A DNA stretch of 64,000 bases, from contig JAQISU010000163.1 of NCBI GenBank assembly GCA_029339505.1, forward strand, positions 6,515,001 through 6,579,000, in the 5' to 3' direction. Below, piece after piece: positions 9,112 to 21,554 of this stretch (its first letter is position 1; every line of letters begins with the position of its first letter). A program made the position numbers and the translations under genes. This DNA comes from Unio delphinus (Eukaryota; Mollusca; Bivalvia; Unionida; Unionidae). The notes under the pieces were generated by a model. That model was given only the letters and a program-made list of their open reading frames with translations, did not search any database and was not told the origin of the DNA.

Positions 9112-12070
9112 CAGTAAATTGTGCTGGCTGACCATGATCACCACACATTATCACCGAGGTGTTTTTTTCTCAGCAACTCCAAGAATGTTTTTAACATCGT
9201 CAATGATACCGTACATATTTCAACCCATATAATTATCTGCGTAATATATTTCGTTCCCATTCGCTCAGAAGTCCAGTAGGTACCATTATAATGAAATAAG
9301 CTATGATACTATAATAAATTTGGAGTAAGTGTTAGTGAATTTGAACCATGCTTGGGTCGTTAGTAGTGATTTTGGGTACAAGCCGAATGACTGTCCCTTT
9401 TCGTAACATAGTCCATATTAAAATTCAGTGGTGTATACAAGTAGTGTGATTGAAAAGGCAGCATTTATGGTTGGAAATCAGTAAATTATAGAATGGAATC
9501 AATAAGTTGGAACTTGGTAGGTACCGTTTATGTGGCCATAGTGGAAAATTGGCGTATGTATATGAGTGTGATACGCCGGAAATTCTGTGGATGGACTGGC
9601 CTAGGGTCGCGCAGTTAAATATTTCCCAGTTAGTAAGGGAATACTGGTGTAATTTCAAGGGCATGACAAGCTATCGGTACGGAAAACGGATGATAATGAA
9701 GAAAAACCATGTAAAGGTGCAGTTAATGGACGTTTGGGCAAGTTGTCTCCTCTGGGTCGCCCATTGATTCCAGCAAAGATTAATAATTATAGCAGACACG
9801 TCTTTCTTTCCATTTTACAACTTAAGTTGTATGGAAGTCTTTGGAAATTTGGGGAAAACATATGACTTCCAGCGTGACTCGCGCCAGGGTTTTTACACCG
9901 CTCGCTCAAGTGAATACCCCTGTGCTTGTAACAATACGTACAAGCGTTTACTCCCCGGGATGTCATTTCTCGGGCAAGTCGATGAGTTGGAGTCAACTCA
10001 ATCATATCAGTGTTTTTTCCCAAATAAATCGATTACTCTGGTTGTCTTACCACATCCTCCTGGACCGGTCAAATAAACGGTTGTATTTCTGGTTATTGTA
10101 TCCTACACAGATGGATACGATGTTACTTCGTTGCTGGTATCCTCGCGGTAATTATCCTCAATGGGGGTATCAGCCGACTCGCAGTATTCATGTAACATCT
10201 CATGTTTAATTCTCCAAGTTCCCCAATCACCTTCATACGTAATAAACTCCGCGACGGATTTTCGGTATTTTATTTATCGAACTAGAATGAATCAGTCGCT
10301 ACTCTAACCGCGATGTCTGAGAATCTATTTATCATCGAAAATACATTTATTCTTGAATAACCCAGCATCGAAGATCTTAAATGAGTATACTATGGTGATT
10401 TTTCATCAAGCTATTCAACAGTAGTTCCTAATCGCGTATTGTTGGATAAATAGGCTGTTTTTATCGAGGTAAATATTTTATTCGCTGTTGCATCCGCGAT
10501 TATAAAATCTAATTCAGCGTCATCAAAGACCAATCGGGTACAACGCCGTTTATGATCGCATGATCCAACTTGAGTAAATTTTTTATTATTATTCTTCCGA
10601 GATGTTTTGCCTCGTGCTTTAGTTTTTTACTCGTATCCCAGTCGTCACATTTTTCCGAAGTTGGTAATCAAACATCGGTCTGTGCCCGATATTATATTAT
10701 TTGCGGTAGAAACAGTTAATGATGTTAACATTTTTTAATCTAACAAGAATCGCAATAGCACTATCGGAGCCCATCTCTTCTCCCAAAAGTGTGTTCCTGT
10801 CCAGACGTAAAATATCGGATGAAGACCATCGCGGAATTTAAACGATGTCACCTTGGCAAACCCCGTCAGATAAAAATCTGGCAATAGTTCATTAATCACA
10901 ACTCTGGTCATTTCGTGTGTTGGATGCCCAAATCGTTTAAAATATTCGTTGCATTCACCTCCCTCGAGAAAACGTCCAGGGTAACACGCTGCCATGTCAA
11001 CGGATTTCATATCCTTGATGACATATTTTGTATTCCATTGTCCACCGTTGCCATACTTGATTCAGCTCGCATGTACCTCATCGAGAAATTCATATCGGGG
11101 TTCTTTCCACGAGTTTTTCTCTCTGGCAAAATGAGCTGCGACCGAGGATAATGTTAAACAGTTTGAGTAATTTCGTCGACGTTATCTGTTTATCTCGCGG
11201 CGAGATTATTTGGCTTCGTTTGAAGAGTTTCATTTCGATATAAATCGTCGTTTGTCCTAAAAAATTTGGTCGTATTCTTCTTCATCGCTTTTAAACAACC
11301 ACACTGAAACAGGATCAGTTTTTTTATCTCGTAGATACAGTCGAATATATCACCGTGGTAGTATTTTACTGTTAGTGACGGGGGAATACTCGTACAGAAC
11401 TGGACCATGGATGAGAATTGTGGCTTATTATTTCAATCGGAGTGCCACATTTTGTATAATGACCGGAACAATGTAATTCACCCGGTGGCTGTTTCTACAA
11501 TTATTGGAACTTTTTTTCTTCTCCGACTCAGCAACATTTTGTATTGACACTCCTATGTTTTTAATAGATTCAGCCCAGTTGGTTATCTTGGATTTACTTA
11601 ATTCGGTTGAAGTGTTTGGTAAATCGTTCAGCAACACAATTTAACATCAATAACATCTTCATCCGGGAAAGTTTTTTAATATCTTGCGGATTTATTAAGA
11701 AGATTCCATATATGGTTACTGTTACCGGATATGCTTTATTGTAATATATGCTATCAATCCCGGTTAACATACCTTGTTTTGTCTTATCGGTTACAATTGC
11801 TAGTATTTTATTTGTGGTCATCACACGCTCGTGTTTATTATATACTTTCCACCCCGTCTGGAAATTCTACTGAATTTTACTTGAATGTATTATTCTTTAC
11901 CATCGCGGGGTATCTTTGATAACATTTCCCGGGCACGCACATCCGTCATTGTGTTATCATCGCGACGGGTTCGATATGTCGACCACATGTGATCGGCCCC
12001 ATCCTTAAGAAATTCATATTTCGCCGCTTTGATATTGTTTTTGATTGGTGATTTCCATATTCGTGTTTTT
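9112..12070 (-). pseudogene. polymerase-helicase fusion, broken and partly deleted
   Basis: Scattered pieces align in order with the intact fusion at 25383-28860. From the C-terminal side come a Walker B/motif III stretch around 9120-9300, then LTPTHRLAREMTSRGVNACTY at 9787-10023, the polymerase palm region around 10250-10700, the motif A region (VDMAACYPGRFLEGGECNEYFKRFGHPTHEMTR) at 10735-11010, and the N-terminal LTGIDSIYYNKAYPVTV stretch at 11594-11824. The extreme N-terminus is readable near 11830-12060 (EFLKDGADHMWSTYR). Many stops and frameshifts are present. The helicase C-terminus and HNH tail are missing, and about 620 bp of unrelated DNA interrupts it at 9306-9930. Confidence 0.75.
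9306..9930. other. foreign insertion inside the helicase remnant
   Basis: Helicase homology stops near 9305 and resumes near 9930 at the next expected position, so about 620 bp has been inserted. The insert has an 86-codon open frame on the plus strand (9507-9767, starting MELGRYRLCGHSGKLAY) with no family I recognise. No terminal repeat or target duplication was found by eye. Confidence 0.4.
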
Positions 12071-12123
12071 TTTTATCATTGAGGTCGGTTCTCTTCTTCC
12101 GCGGAGGATATAATTTTTTGTCG

Positions 12124-12124
12124 G

Positions 12125-12206
<82 letters not shown>
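12124..12206. repeat. TA microsatellite
   Basis: About 40 tandem TA units. It lies in the gap between the polymerase-helicase remnant and the small cysteine-rich gene remnant of element 1. Confidence 0.95.
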
Positions 12207-12210
<4 letters not shown>

Positions 12211-12257
12211 CAAATTATATGTTCAATTAAATTTTAAAGTATTATATATAATATATC

Positions 12258-12535
12258 AATGGCACAAAGTAATTGTAGATGGATATGCAAACAAATAATA
12301 GCCTATGCGGGCGACGAATAACGTGTATTTCATAATCAACAAATGAAGAACGGTTCTCATGGACTCGTTAAATGTATCAACTGCGGGTTTGAATTACAAT
12401 GTAAAACCCGATTATGTATCGATTGTTGTGGATAGAGATTCCGCGAGCTAACTAGATAGTATTATAACAAATATAACATTACGATTGATGAAATGGGTTA
12501 TCTTACCGGGAAGCATCGTGAAAACAATTAAACAG
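12258..12535 (+). pseudogene. small cysteine-rich (zinc-binding) protein remnant
   Basis: Counterpart of 28885-29226. It starts MAQSNCRWICKQ, aligns with CKWLMIGSVTPC, and after stops retains KCINCGFELQCKTRLCIDCC, matching the paired CxxC motifs of element 2 (CIRCGVGVRGKSQLCLRCGG). Several in-frame stops disrupt it. Confidence 0.55.
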
Positions 12536-12549
12536 TTAATTTACTTGGT

Positions 12550-13012
12550 AAACATATGGATCAGATTGAATTTGTTGCTCATCCCAATTACAGTTAGAAT
12601 GAAGCTTCCAGATGAGGAATTAATAGGCATTGTCAAATAAAAATGAAAATTGGTCGGATTTGTAATTCGGGTTATATGTTGATTAGTTTATACAATGGTG
12701 GACAAATTAAATCATATCTCGCTCACAGATTTATTTACGAGTGTTTTAATGGATAATTGGTAATGGATTCTGTATCGATCACATCAACAGAAACCCCTTG
12801 GATAATCGCATAGAAAATTTACGACCCGTCACATTGAGTGAAAATTGTCTCAGTTCAAAACCAAAGATTAAAAACTCTCTACGACGTCCGGTTATAGCCT
12901 TTATGGATAACACTACTGATACAAAATGTATAAGACGGGTCGCGGATGGTACATGTTTAACCGCGAAGTCAACAAAATATCACAAATGGGTATCATTTGT
13001 TTACGATGATTA
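12550..13012 (+). pseudogene. HNH endonuclease remnant
   Basis: The HNH core is well preserved near 12770-12830 as FCIDHINRNPLDNRIENLRP, with the His-Asn arrangement of NUMOD/HNH homing-type nucleases. The preceding beta-rich part is full of stops. The last 71 codons are open (12798-13013) and include a repeated domain of the type RRPVIAFMDN. It corresponds in position to 29240-29606 of element 2 but is longer at the C-terminus. The role in the element is unknown. Confidence 0.6.
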
Positions 13013-13302
13013 ATCACCTGGTTGTTTCTTTTTTACCCACGAACATGGAAATTACAACAGCATAACAATACAATATTAACCAACCCAATAACAAATTTAT
13101 CCCAGCAAAAATGATTTAGGTGGATGAAAAAAAAAAATCAAGAATTAAAACTTCACAATTTCGAGGTTCCGAAATCTCATCTTCGTGTTAGAAACCATGA
13201 TTAATCCAGCATTATCTTTCCGAAATCTTCCACGATGACCTTTTCTAAGCGTTGTTTCGCGAAAACCTCTTTGAGGTCATCACATATCATTTTGATAATC
13301 TT

Positions 13303-13563
13303 CTACGCCGGGATAAACAATTTTAATTTATCATGATGCTGAATAATAATCTTATATCGAGTTTCTGTCATCAACATCAATATTCTGTACTCGTTTTTAT
13401 GTGAAGGGATTCCCTTGTCTCTCATTAATGTAACACCTGCGAATTCTTCTGCGATAAAATCACTTGTAAATGTTTTGTTTTCACCGATGTAATCTCTTTT
13501 TCGGTCAAGTTCACAAATCAATTTTGCGATATTTTCGTCGTTGATATACCTATAAGGAATCAT
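13303..13563 (-). CDS. hypothetical protein at right end of element 1
   Basis: A complete 86-codon frame starting MIPYRYINDENIAKLICELD, mixed charged and hydrophobic, without cysteine motifs or membrane segments. No counterpart was found in element 2 or 3. It is the gene nearest the right terminus and reads inward. That it remains open while its neighbours are broken may be chance at this length. Confidence 0.4.
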   Translation of the reverse strand: MIPYRYINDENIAKLICELDRKRDYIGENKTFTSDFIAEEFAGVTLMRDKGIPSHKNEYRILMLMTETRYKIIIQHHDKLKLFIPA

Positions 13564-13734
13564 TTATTTAATTGGTAGTTGTGTCAGGCAATTTATATGT
13601 GTTTACTCGCGCGTAATTTTTTTACCCTGTGTTTGTTTGCGTGGGAACAAATTGGTAAAATACCAAAAAAGGGTTATTTTACCAAAATAACGGCTCCAGG
13701 AAAATGGCGGGCAAGCCCTCCCTGTTGCTGCTCC

Positions 13735-14650
13735 GGTAGTCCTTAGGAGGTTAAATCTTTTCTCTTTTGGCGATTGTGATGGTATTAAGATGACATACTG
13801 GATCTTTAAGCTATCATCAGTATTCTTTTATGACATCTATCTAAAACTGTATTTGCAATTTGCAATGTGCATTTATATCCCTGAAATGTTTAAATGTGTT
13901 TAGATATATGTTGCCAGTTATCATCATATGGTACAATCAACATGGTTACTTCGCATTTTGAGGCATCATAAACTAAATTAAAGCTTCGCTTGACATAATT
14001 TGTATCCATGCTTTTGTTGAATGATTGTAAGTTAATACTGTAATGTGTAAGAGGTTTAGGTGCTAAATTTTGGCGTGTATTCGTAAATCTACTTTTATAT
14101 GTCAAATATGCCGTTATTGTCATATAATCGATCCTGTTTTACAAGATATTAGTACTCATGTCAATGCTAGTATAACTAACTGTTGCCATTTGAGATGTCC
14201 ATTTATTACAAACAATGAAGTATCTCTCTTTTTAAATGAGTGGTGTGGATACAATCAACGTTTCATTGTTTTATTTAATTTTCTAACGTAACATCCTTTG
14301 TAGACTCTTTCATCACATTAAAGCTTGTAACAACTTACACATTACCTGTTTTTGCCATTCGTAATATTCCTTTCATGTTGAACTCATGTAAAGGTTCCAT
14401 CACGTCACTAAAGATTTTTAATTAAATTTAATGTAAATCTGCAATGTTAAAAATGTTAAATTGTCTTGTGTGCTTTCAGCTTAGTGCTAAATATTTGTAC
14501 CACGGTAGATAGTTCTCTTTTGTGTTTCAAACGGCAAAATATAGCAGTAATTTAAAACTTTCTTTATTTACTTTTATCAAACTATGTATATTGTTACGCT
14601 CTTTGTCATGATTCGCACATAATTTATTTATCCAGAACACAAAGTTGTGA
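13735..14650. repeat. right-flank host DNA, paralogous to 39223-40240
   Basis: Beginning GGTAGTCCTTAGGAGG, this non-coding stretch aligns with substitutions and small indels to the DNA right of element 2 (GGTAGTCCTCACG...). Shared landmarks are TGATGGTATT-AGATGACA near 13780, ATCATATGGTACAATC near 13925 and the CTATG-ATATTGTTAC stretch near 14580. The match ends where a LINE begins. No gene was recognised. The paralogy shows that the two provirus loci descend from one duplicated host locus. Confidence 0.75.
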
Positions 14651-14654
14651 AGAT

Positions 14655-17600
14655 GGGCCACTGGGGCCTTAAAACCAGTTGCTTCGGGTAGATGGGACAC
14701 ATAAACCTTGGATGGTAGCTCATCTAGGAGAAGGAAAACTCTGATTTCAAACCTCTGCTGCCTTGCGGCTATACACACTTATGTGAAAGGCTAAGAGACT
14801 AAACCCCAATAAAAATCCGGAGACGGACTCCTTAAGGCGGACTGACATTGACCTCAATGTCATTCTGGCAACTCCTGCGACGCCGTTGGTGCCAAGCTGT
14901 GTCGACATTTGTCGTTCCCTTGGGACCACCAGCTACGTGAAGAGGGGGGATCTGCTGCATGGGCAACAGCTGATTCTCCATACCACCCTGCCCAGGCTTC
15001 ATAGCTCCACTGGAGAGGACACTACAGCGTTGTCGTATGACGTCGGCACAACACGAGAAGTAGCAGTTTACCGGTTCTAAGCCAAAGCTCGATAGCCGTA
15101 GAGCTTGGCGCCAGGGGTTACTTCTGACGGTGGGAGAGATCATCAGGTCTCACTGGATAGCTACCGCCCGCCTTAAGCTGGGCATCCCCCAGTCAGTAAA
15201 GTGATTCCCGCCATGGTCTGCCTGCTTCACTGGTTGCGTGGAGCTGCGAGAACCATCTCGACAAGTGGGCCACAAAACTCCGAACCAGGAAAGACTAAAA
15301 TAAGAAATAAGAAAACTCCAGCTCTTCGTTTTGCGACCTGAAACGTTAAGACCAAGTGTCCTGGACTGACCAATGACCTACAACAGAGTGACGATGCACG
15401 GAAGACTGCAGTCATTGACAGAGAACTCTCCCAAATGAGCATCGACATTGCCGGTCTTCAGGTGACCCGACTGGCTGACAGCGGCACCATCAGGGAAGCC
15501 AATCACACATTCTTTTGGCAGGGGAAGCCCGCGAATGAACCTAGGCAGCACGGCGTAGGCTTTAACGTAAAGAACACGCTAGATGCCTTCATCGAACCTC
15601 TATCATCAGGTACTGAGAGAATCCTTGCCCTCTTGTCAACATCCTAGAGCCCGGTCTACATCTACAGCGTGTATGCTCCAACCCTCCGCTCTACCCACGA
15701 GGAGAAAGACAAGTTTTATGAGGCTCTGGATCAGGCAATATCCAGTATTCCAAAAATCGAAACCCTGTACTTGCTAGCAGACTTCAATGCTAGAGTGGTC
15801 CGCCTGTCTCGGCTTTTATGGAAGGGGCAAGATCAACGAGAACGGGCAGCGACTTCTGGAGATGTGCTGCTCCCACAGCCTATGTGTGACCAGCACTTTC
15901 TTCCAATGCAAGGAGATCCACCAGGTGTCTTGGAGACACCCACGTTCACTACACTGGCACCAGCTAGACCTTGTCATCACCAGGCGTGCGGAACTGGACA
16001 GCGTCCTCCTCACCCGCAGCTACCACAGTGCCGACTGTGTAATGGACCATTAACTTGTGGTCAGTAAGGTGCGAATATTACCCAAGAAGCTGCACCATGC
16101 CAAAACGAAGAGTCACTCTCGTATCAACACCTGCTGTGAAAGTAATCCAGAGAAAACACTGCAAGTCATCAGCAAAGTGCAGGATGTTCTCACCAAAGTG
16201 ACACCTGGTGACACCATTGACTCCAAGTGGGCCCATCTCCGCGAATCTGTGTACAACTCAGACATAATATCTTACGGGAAGAGGGAACGGAAAAATGCCG
16301 ACTGGTATGAAGCAAACTGGGAGGAGATGGAGTCTGTGACTGAGGCGATGAGGAAATCCCTCCTGGCATAGAAGTCTGTATCTAGCCCAAGAATATTGCA
16401 AGCAAGGAACAACGCCGAGAAGACTGCCCGCCACTGTGCCAACATATACTGGCTCAAACTTTGCATCAGTATACAGACAGCTGTTGACACCGAGGATGCA
16501 AGAGGAATGTATGAGTGCATCAAGAAGGCGATAGGCCCCTCCATCTCAAAGACCGCCCCCTCAAGTCCAAGACAGGTGAAGACATCACAGACCAGAGCAA
16601 ACAACTGCAGCGATGGGTTTAACACTATCTCGAGCTATATGCAACCCAAAACAACGTCACTGACACTGCCCTGGATGCCATTCCAGACCTGCCTGTCATG
16701 GAGGAGCTAAACACAGAGCCAACCCTGGAAGAGCTCGGAAAAGTCATAGACTGCCTTGCCTGTGGGTAGGCTCCTGGAAGCGACGGCATTCCGCCTGAAG
16801 TCCTCAAGAGTGGGAAACCAGCGCTGCTGCAGCCGCTACACACAATCCTCTGCCTCTGCTGGCAACAGGGATACATCCCACAGGACATGCGTAACGCCAA
16901 CATCGTCACTTTGTACAAGAATATGGGAGACTGTAGCGACTGCAACAACTACAGGGGCATCTCCCTCCTCAGTGTTGTTGGAAGGGCTTTCACCCGTGTT
17001 GCCTTGGCGCGCTTGCAGATCCTAGCCTCCCGTATTTACCCAGAGTCCCAGTGTGGATTTCGAGCCGGCAGGTCAACTGTAGACATAATCTTCTCAAAAC
17101 TTCAGCTGCAGGAGAAGTGTCATGAGGAGCAGATGCCCCTCTATATTTCCTTCATAGACCTGACGAAGGCATTTGAACTGGTCAGTCATAGTGGACTATT
17201 CAGAATCCTGCAGAAGATTGGCTGGCCCCCAATGGCAACAACATCAGAGGCCTTCCCAGTAATCAGCGGAGTCAAACAAGGCTGTGTGATTGCGCCGACG
17301 CTCTTACCAATAGTATTCACCATGATTCTCCAGTATGCCTTCAAGGGCTGCAGCGATGGAATGTGTACATCCATACCAGGGCTGACGGAAAGTTGTTCAA
17401 CATTGCCCGTCTCCGTGCTAAGACTAAAATCACAAAGTACTCATCCGTGAATTGCTTTTTGCTGATGACGCAGCCTTGACAACCCCCACGCAAGATGGAC
17501 TGCAGCAGCTGGTATGCCGCGTCTCCAACGCTTGCAAGGAATTCGGACTGACCATCAGCTTGAAGAAAACAAACGTCATGGCGCAAGATGCAGACTCCTC

Positions 17601-18355
17601 TCCCTCTGTCACCATCGATGGATACAGCTTGGAAGTTGTCGAGAACTTCACATACCTCGGGTCCAACATTTCCAGCTCACTCTCAATTGATTATGAGGTG
17701 AATGGTAGGATTGCCAAGACATCTGAAGTGATGGCCAGACTTAACCAGATGGTATGGAACAACGCCAACATCAACGAGAAGACCAAACTGTGTGTCTACC
17801 AGGCCTGCGTGCTAAGCTCACTCCTCTACAGCAGCGAAACATGGACCACATATGCAAGTCACGAGAGAAAACTCAACAGCTTCCACCTGAGATGTCTGCG
17901 GCGCATTATGCACATCAAGTGGCAGGACAAAGTACCGAGAAAAGAGGTTCTAAAACGCGTCAATATTAACAGCATGTTCGCCATTCTCAGTGAGAGGCGC
18001 CTTCGCTGGCTCGGCCATGTAAAGAGAATGGACCCGGGCCACATCACTAAGGACATATTATATGGGGAACTAGCAGAAGGTACATGACCAACTGGACGTC
18101 CACGCCTGCACTGCAAAGACGTTTGCAAGAGGGACATAAAGACGGCCAACATCGATGTCAACAAATCGGAGAGCTTTGCTAATGATCGTCCCATCTGGCG
18201 CCTAGCTGTCAAGCAGGGAATTAGCAAAGACGACGATGACAGAAATAGGAAGCATGTTCAAAAGAGAGCCAGAAAGAAGGAACAGTTGAATCTGGAGCTA
18301 CGCCATCGTCTCACGTAGACGGATGGATGCCAAGGATTTGGCGTACGGGTATGGG
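14655..18355 (+). mobile_element. non-LTR retrotransposon (LINE), decayed
   Basis: A GC-richer block between AT-rich host DNA, carrying an endonuclease-reverse transcriptase coding region (15435-18300). About 780 bp of 5' untranslated DNA precedes it; part of that recurs inverted at 20701-21036. The left edge is placed where the paralogous host flank stops. The right edge is near the end of the RT-linked sequence and before the Crypton remnant. No poly(A) tail or target duplication was identified, so both ends are approximate and the clade is not assigned. Confidence 0.8.
15435..18300 (+). pseudogene. LINE endonuclease-reverse transcriptase, broken
   Basis: Endonuclease part: IDIAGLQVTRLADSG and LLADFNARV (an APE-type nuclease signature) around 15440-15800. 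RT part: NANIVTLYKNMGDCSDCNNYRGISLLS, FIDLTKAFELVS, SGVKQGCVIAPTL and the catalytic LLFADDAAL in pieces from 16700 to 17480. It then ends in a conserved C-terminal part with YLGSNISSSLS and RRLRWLGHVKRMD to about 18087. The frame changes several times and there are stops near 15646, 16066 and 16371, so it is not active. The family is commonly annotated in animal genomes as craniofacial-development-protein-2-like RT. Confidence 0.85.
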
Positions 18356-18378
18356 GAGAAGAACACAGAAACATAAAG

Positions 18379-19050
18379 TTGGGAAACATATTATTAAAGC
18401 AGAATTGCAAACTTAAAATAGAATACTTAGTGTTTAACGAAAGACAGACAAAAACGAGGACAGTGGAGGACATAACAAAGACGAGAAATAAAAAAGCAAG
18501 GATGTATGCTAACCATCTATTTCCAGAGAGATGTCCAGTAACCATCTACAAATGTTTTATGAACAAACCTCCAAGTGATTTGTGTAACCCTGACCATCCA
18601 TTTTACCTTGTCCCTGTAACTTACGTGGATGCACCTGGGCCAAATGAGCAATGGTTTTTACGTGCAGCAGTTGATACCCGAAAGCTTAACTTGCTAATGA
18701 AAAAAACGGTTATGAAAGTAAAACTGCCCGATTTAGCTTCTAAACGTATTACCAACCCTAGCGTGAGAAAATATCTGTCAGATACTATCTGTCAAGCATA
18801 CTTTTTATAATTGTGTTAAACATCCCCATTGTGCCCCAGTTGCATCAAACATATGCATGCAATCTTTGGTGACAAATAATGAGCTTACCAGCCAGAAGGA
18901 ATCATTTATACGTCCACACGTTACTCTACAGACAAATTTCCATGTAGCAGTTCCTTCCACTACTAATAACAACACTTGTCATGTTTCCAAGACAGAAAAT
19001 AAAATTTTCCAAGATATCGTGAACTTGAAACTTTGTCACATGGTTTTCCG
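18379..19050 (+). pseudogene. Crypton-type tyrosine recombinase fragment
   Basis: The 143-codon frame contains ERQTKTRTVEDI, then ERCPVTIYKCFMNKPP, HPFYLVPV, LNLLMKKTV and ITNPSVRKYLSD. This order matches the C-terminal catalytic domain of Crypton/DUF3504 recombinases (as in ZMYM2-like proteins), where the last motif normally reads N-H-S-x-RK. The His is Pro here. A shifted continuation (MQSLVTNNELTSQKES near 18857) corresponds to the region after the usual GHKN motif. Only the C-terminal half is present and it is broken, so this is a dead remnant. Confidence 0.6.
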
Positions 19051-20159
19051 TTAGGGTCTATCTTTTGAGGGCCTTTCATACAGGGTGGTAGTTTTTCGAT
19101 CAATATGAATTACAACACAAGTACGTCACAAACGGTTTCACAACCTCCAAAGAGAAGGAGAGTTATTTACGGTAGTGACACGGATCTGTAATTACCCGTT
19201 AATAACCAAAGCACTGACACTCATTCCACATGTAACTTTTCGTTATAATAATAGCCTGTAATATAATAGTCTGATTGGAACTGATCAAAATACAACATTT
19301 TCTTGTAATAAATTATTACTATTTATTGTTAATTTCATATAACATCCATATATTCAATGTGATAATGCTTCATTACTATGCGACATTTTATGTTGTTATT
19401 TTTGCTCACCCGTATGAACTGTGTACTTGGGAAGCAACGGTCACACCACAGCCTTCAGTAGCATATTTGTATTCATGCGCCACATGTAAACATTGGGTAG
19501 TGAACACTAGTAAAGAGTTTTTTTTACTTTAAAGGATAATATTGGGTGAGAAAAATAATATACGTTGGGGTATGCACCGAGACAATGAAATCCCAGCCGC
19601 GGGGTTACATTATATGTCTCCCCACTCAGACAAGCCTTGTGGGATGACAAATAATATAACTCCATGGCTGGAATTTCATTGTCTCGGTCAAAAACCCAAA
19701 ATAGATTCTATATGTCTTCACCAAGACGGTAACAATTAAAAGACAGTTCTAACAATACTATAAAGATTAACTTGCCAAGATAAATGTAAAATGGCTCAAA
19801 AGCTGATTTTAAAGAACATGGGGTTTCTCAGTGCCATTGTACTAAGGCTACGTTAATGAATGATCTATTTAGTACCATATACTGTAGTCAATACTTGCTG
19901 CATATTAAAATGCCATTGCTTTTTTACATTATTTTGGAGAATACACACGCATTTGATATGAAGCATCAAGTTATCGTTACTGAAAATATAGCATCGAACG
20001 CATGAAAGTATCATTACCCTTATTATCCTGACCTTACATGAAATCATCACTGCAGTGCGTGTTATTTCAATAACTAGTGCCTGTCAGTAATATCTTGAAT
20101 ACTGCTGAATTAAGGGAACTGTTACTATTAACCCCAATTACATTACTTTACTCAACCTA

Positions 20160-20330
20160 TATTTGATACCGCTTCTGTAGCCTGATTGTTAGAGAGTCCG
20201 CCGCGGTAGTAGGAAGTCGTGGGTTCGATTCTCGTCCGCGCCAAACCAAAGACTTACACAAATGACACTAACATCAGTCTTGCTTGGCGCTCAACATTAA
20301 TAATTTAGTCTTAGGAATGGTCGGCCTGGT
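20160..20330 (+). repeat. tRNA-derived SINE
   Basis: A pol III type head: box A-like TAGCCTGATTGTTAGAGAG followed at the expected distance by box B GGTTCGATTCTCG, then a body containing TTGCTTGGCGCTCAACATTAA. The same body motif recurs in the copy at 21555-21735. The tRNA fold is too degenerate for a functional tRNA. Confidence 0.55.
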
Positions 20331-20700
20331 GTCAGGATGATATGACTGGGTGAAACGTCATGTTACATGTCTACGGCATGATGCCCCAATGGTAGTTACT
20401 GTTAAAGATAACAAAGAATCTTTGTTGTTGTTTTTTGCCTTTTTGTATTTATGTTATGTATACATTGAAATAGTTACACGTTAAAGGTATCAACGATAAA
20501 GTATACACGAGATCTTTGCTGATGGCTTTAATTATTTTGAATTTTTATCCATGACGTTTAAGAGAATATAACATTTTTGATTTTCGATAGAGCTCATTGC
20601 TGATAATGCAATGATGTATGCTTTTTTAAGATGTTTGCCTCATTACGTCATCAGATATTTATCTAAACGCGATGAGTTTATATTTCATATTGGTAGAGCA

Positions 20701-21036
20701 GCACCTTACTGACTGGGGACTGCCCAGCTTAAGGCGTGTGGTAGCTGTCCAGTGAGACCTGATGATCTCTCCCACCGTCAGAAGTATCCCCTGGCGCCAA
20801 GCTCTACGACAATTGAGCTTTGGTTTAAAACCGAAAAACTGCTATTTTTCGTATTGTGTCGACGCCATACGACGACGCCGGTGTGTCCTCTCCAGTGGGG
20901 CTACGAAAGCCTGGGCAGGATGGTATGGATAATTATCTGTTGCCAATGCAGCAGATCCTCCCTCTCGATACAGCTTGGCACCAACGGCGTCGCAGGACAT
21001 GCCGGAATGCCTTTGAGGCCAATGTCAGACGCTACT
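20701..21036 (-). mobile_element. inverted fragment of the LINE 5' region
   Basis: Reverse-complement homologue of about 14840-15210. Shared landmarks are CTTAAGC near 20730, TGATGATCTCTCCCACCGTCAG near 20759 and CTTGGCACCAACGGCGTCGCAGGA near 20970. It carries no coding part of the retrotransposon. Together with the copy in the LINE it forms a widely spaced inverted pair of about 330 bp. Confidence 0.75.
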
Positions 21037-21554
21037 AGTATGTATACCTGTTATTATTTGTGTTTGTTCACAGCTGGAATAATTTACAATATTTTACCAC
21101 TGTTGAATAAATCTAACTTTGTCTGGGTATAAAAGAATAATTCATCCTGATACACAACATATAGTCTGCCTATACGTTAGTGTTGAATGCCTACCATATC
21201 TTTAGAAAAACACAAAATCAGCCCTTTCAAAATATGACTTTGTATAAATCTGCACTTTTCTCAACCATATCATGCAACTGGTCCAATTGAATTTGAAACG
21301 AATATGGTTTCAGTTTTTCAGATCATTTCGAAAAATATTTATATAATGCACCTCTTGTAAAGAGATTCCTTAAAATGGTGCCATTGAACTTAAAGGCTTA
21401 AGAACTGTTCACCATTGAAAAAATTTACGCACATTTTCATATGTATTTCGTCCAGAATAAAATAATTAGCTATCCGCACCTATTCAAAACAATCATAATA
21501 TTGGCCTTCATTATGTCTTTTTTTTAAGTTTCATTGCATCTTTCTAAATTGACC

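Larger units (their letters stand above)
668..13734. mobile_element. element 1: decayed polinton-like provirus
   Basis: Nearly every gene of element 2 (23022-39222) has a recognisable but mostly broken counterpart here, so this is an old relative and not a copy of the same insertion. From left to right on the minus strand come penton-like, membrane, fibre-like, protease, GG-rich, major capsid, pVI-like and 32041-type protein, then ATPase (minus), zinc ribbon (plus), polymerase-helicase (minus), cysteine-rich protein (plus) and HNH (plus). Integrase and PLA2 are absent. The right end, CCCTCCCTGTTGCTGCT followed by CC and GGTAGTCC, resembles the right terminus of element 2 and abuts the same flank. 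The left boundary is set only by the end of the shared flank near 667; no clear left inverted repeat was found. The region 668-1211 has no recognisable gene. Confidence 0.8.

Noticed and set aside
667..13734. Left terminal inverted repeat for element 1
   Set aside because: Comparison of 668-900 with the reverse complement of 13560-13734 gave only scattered short matches; not reported as a repeat.
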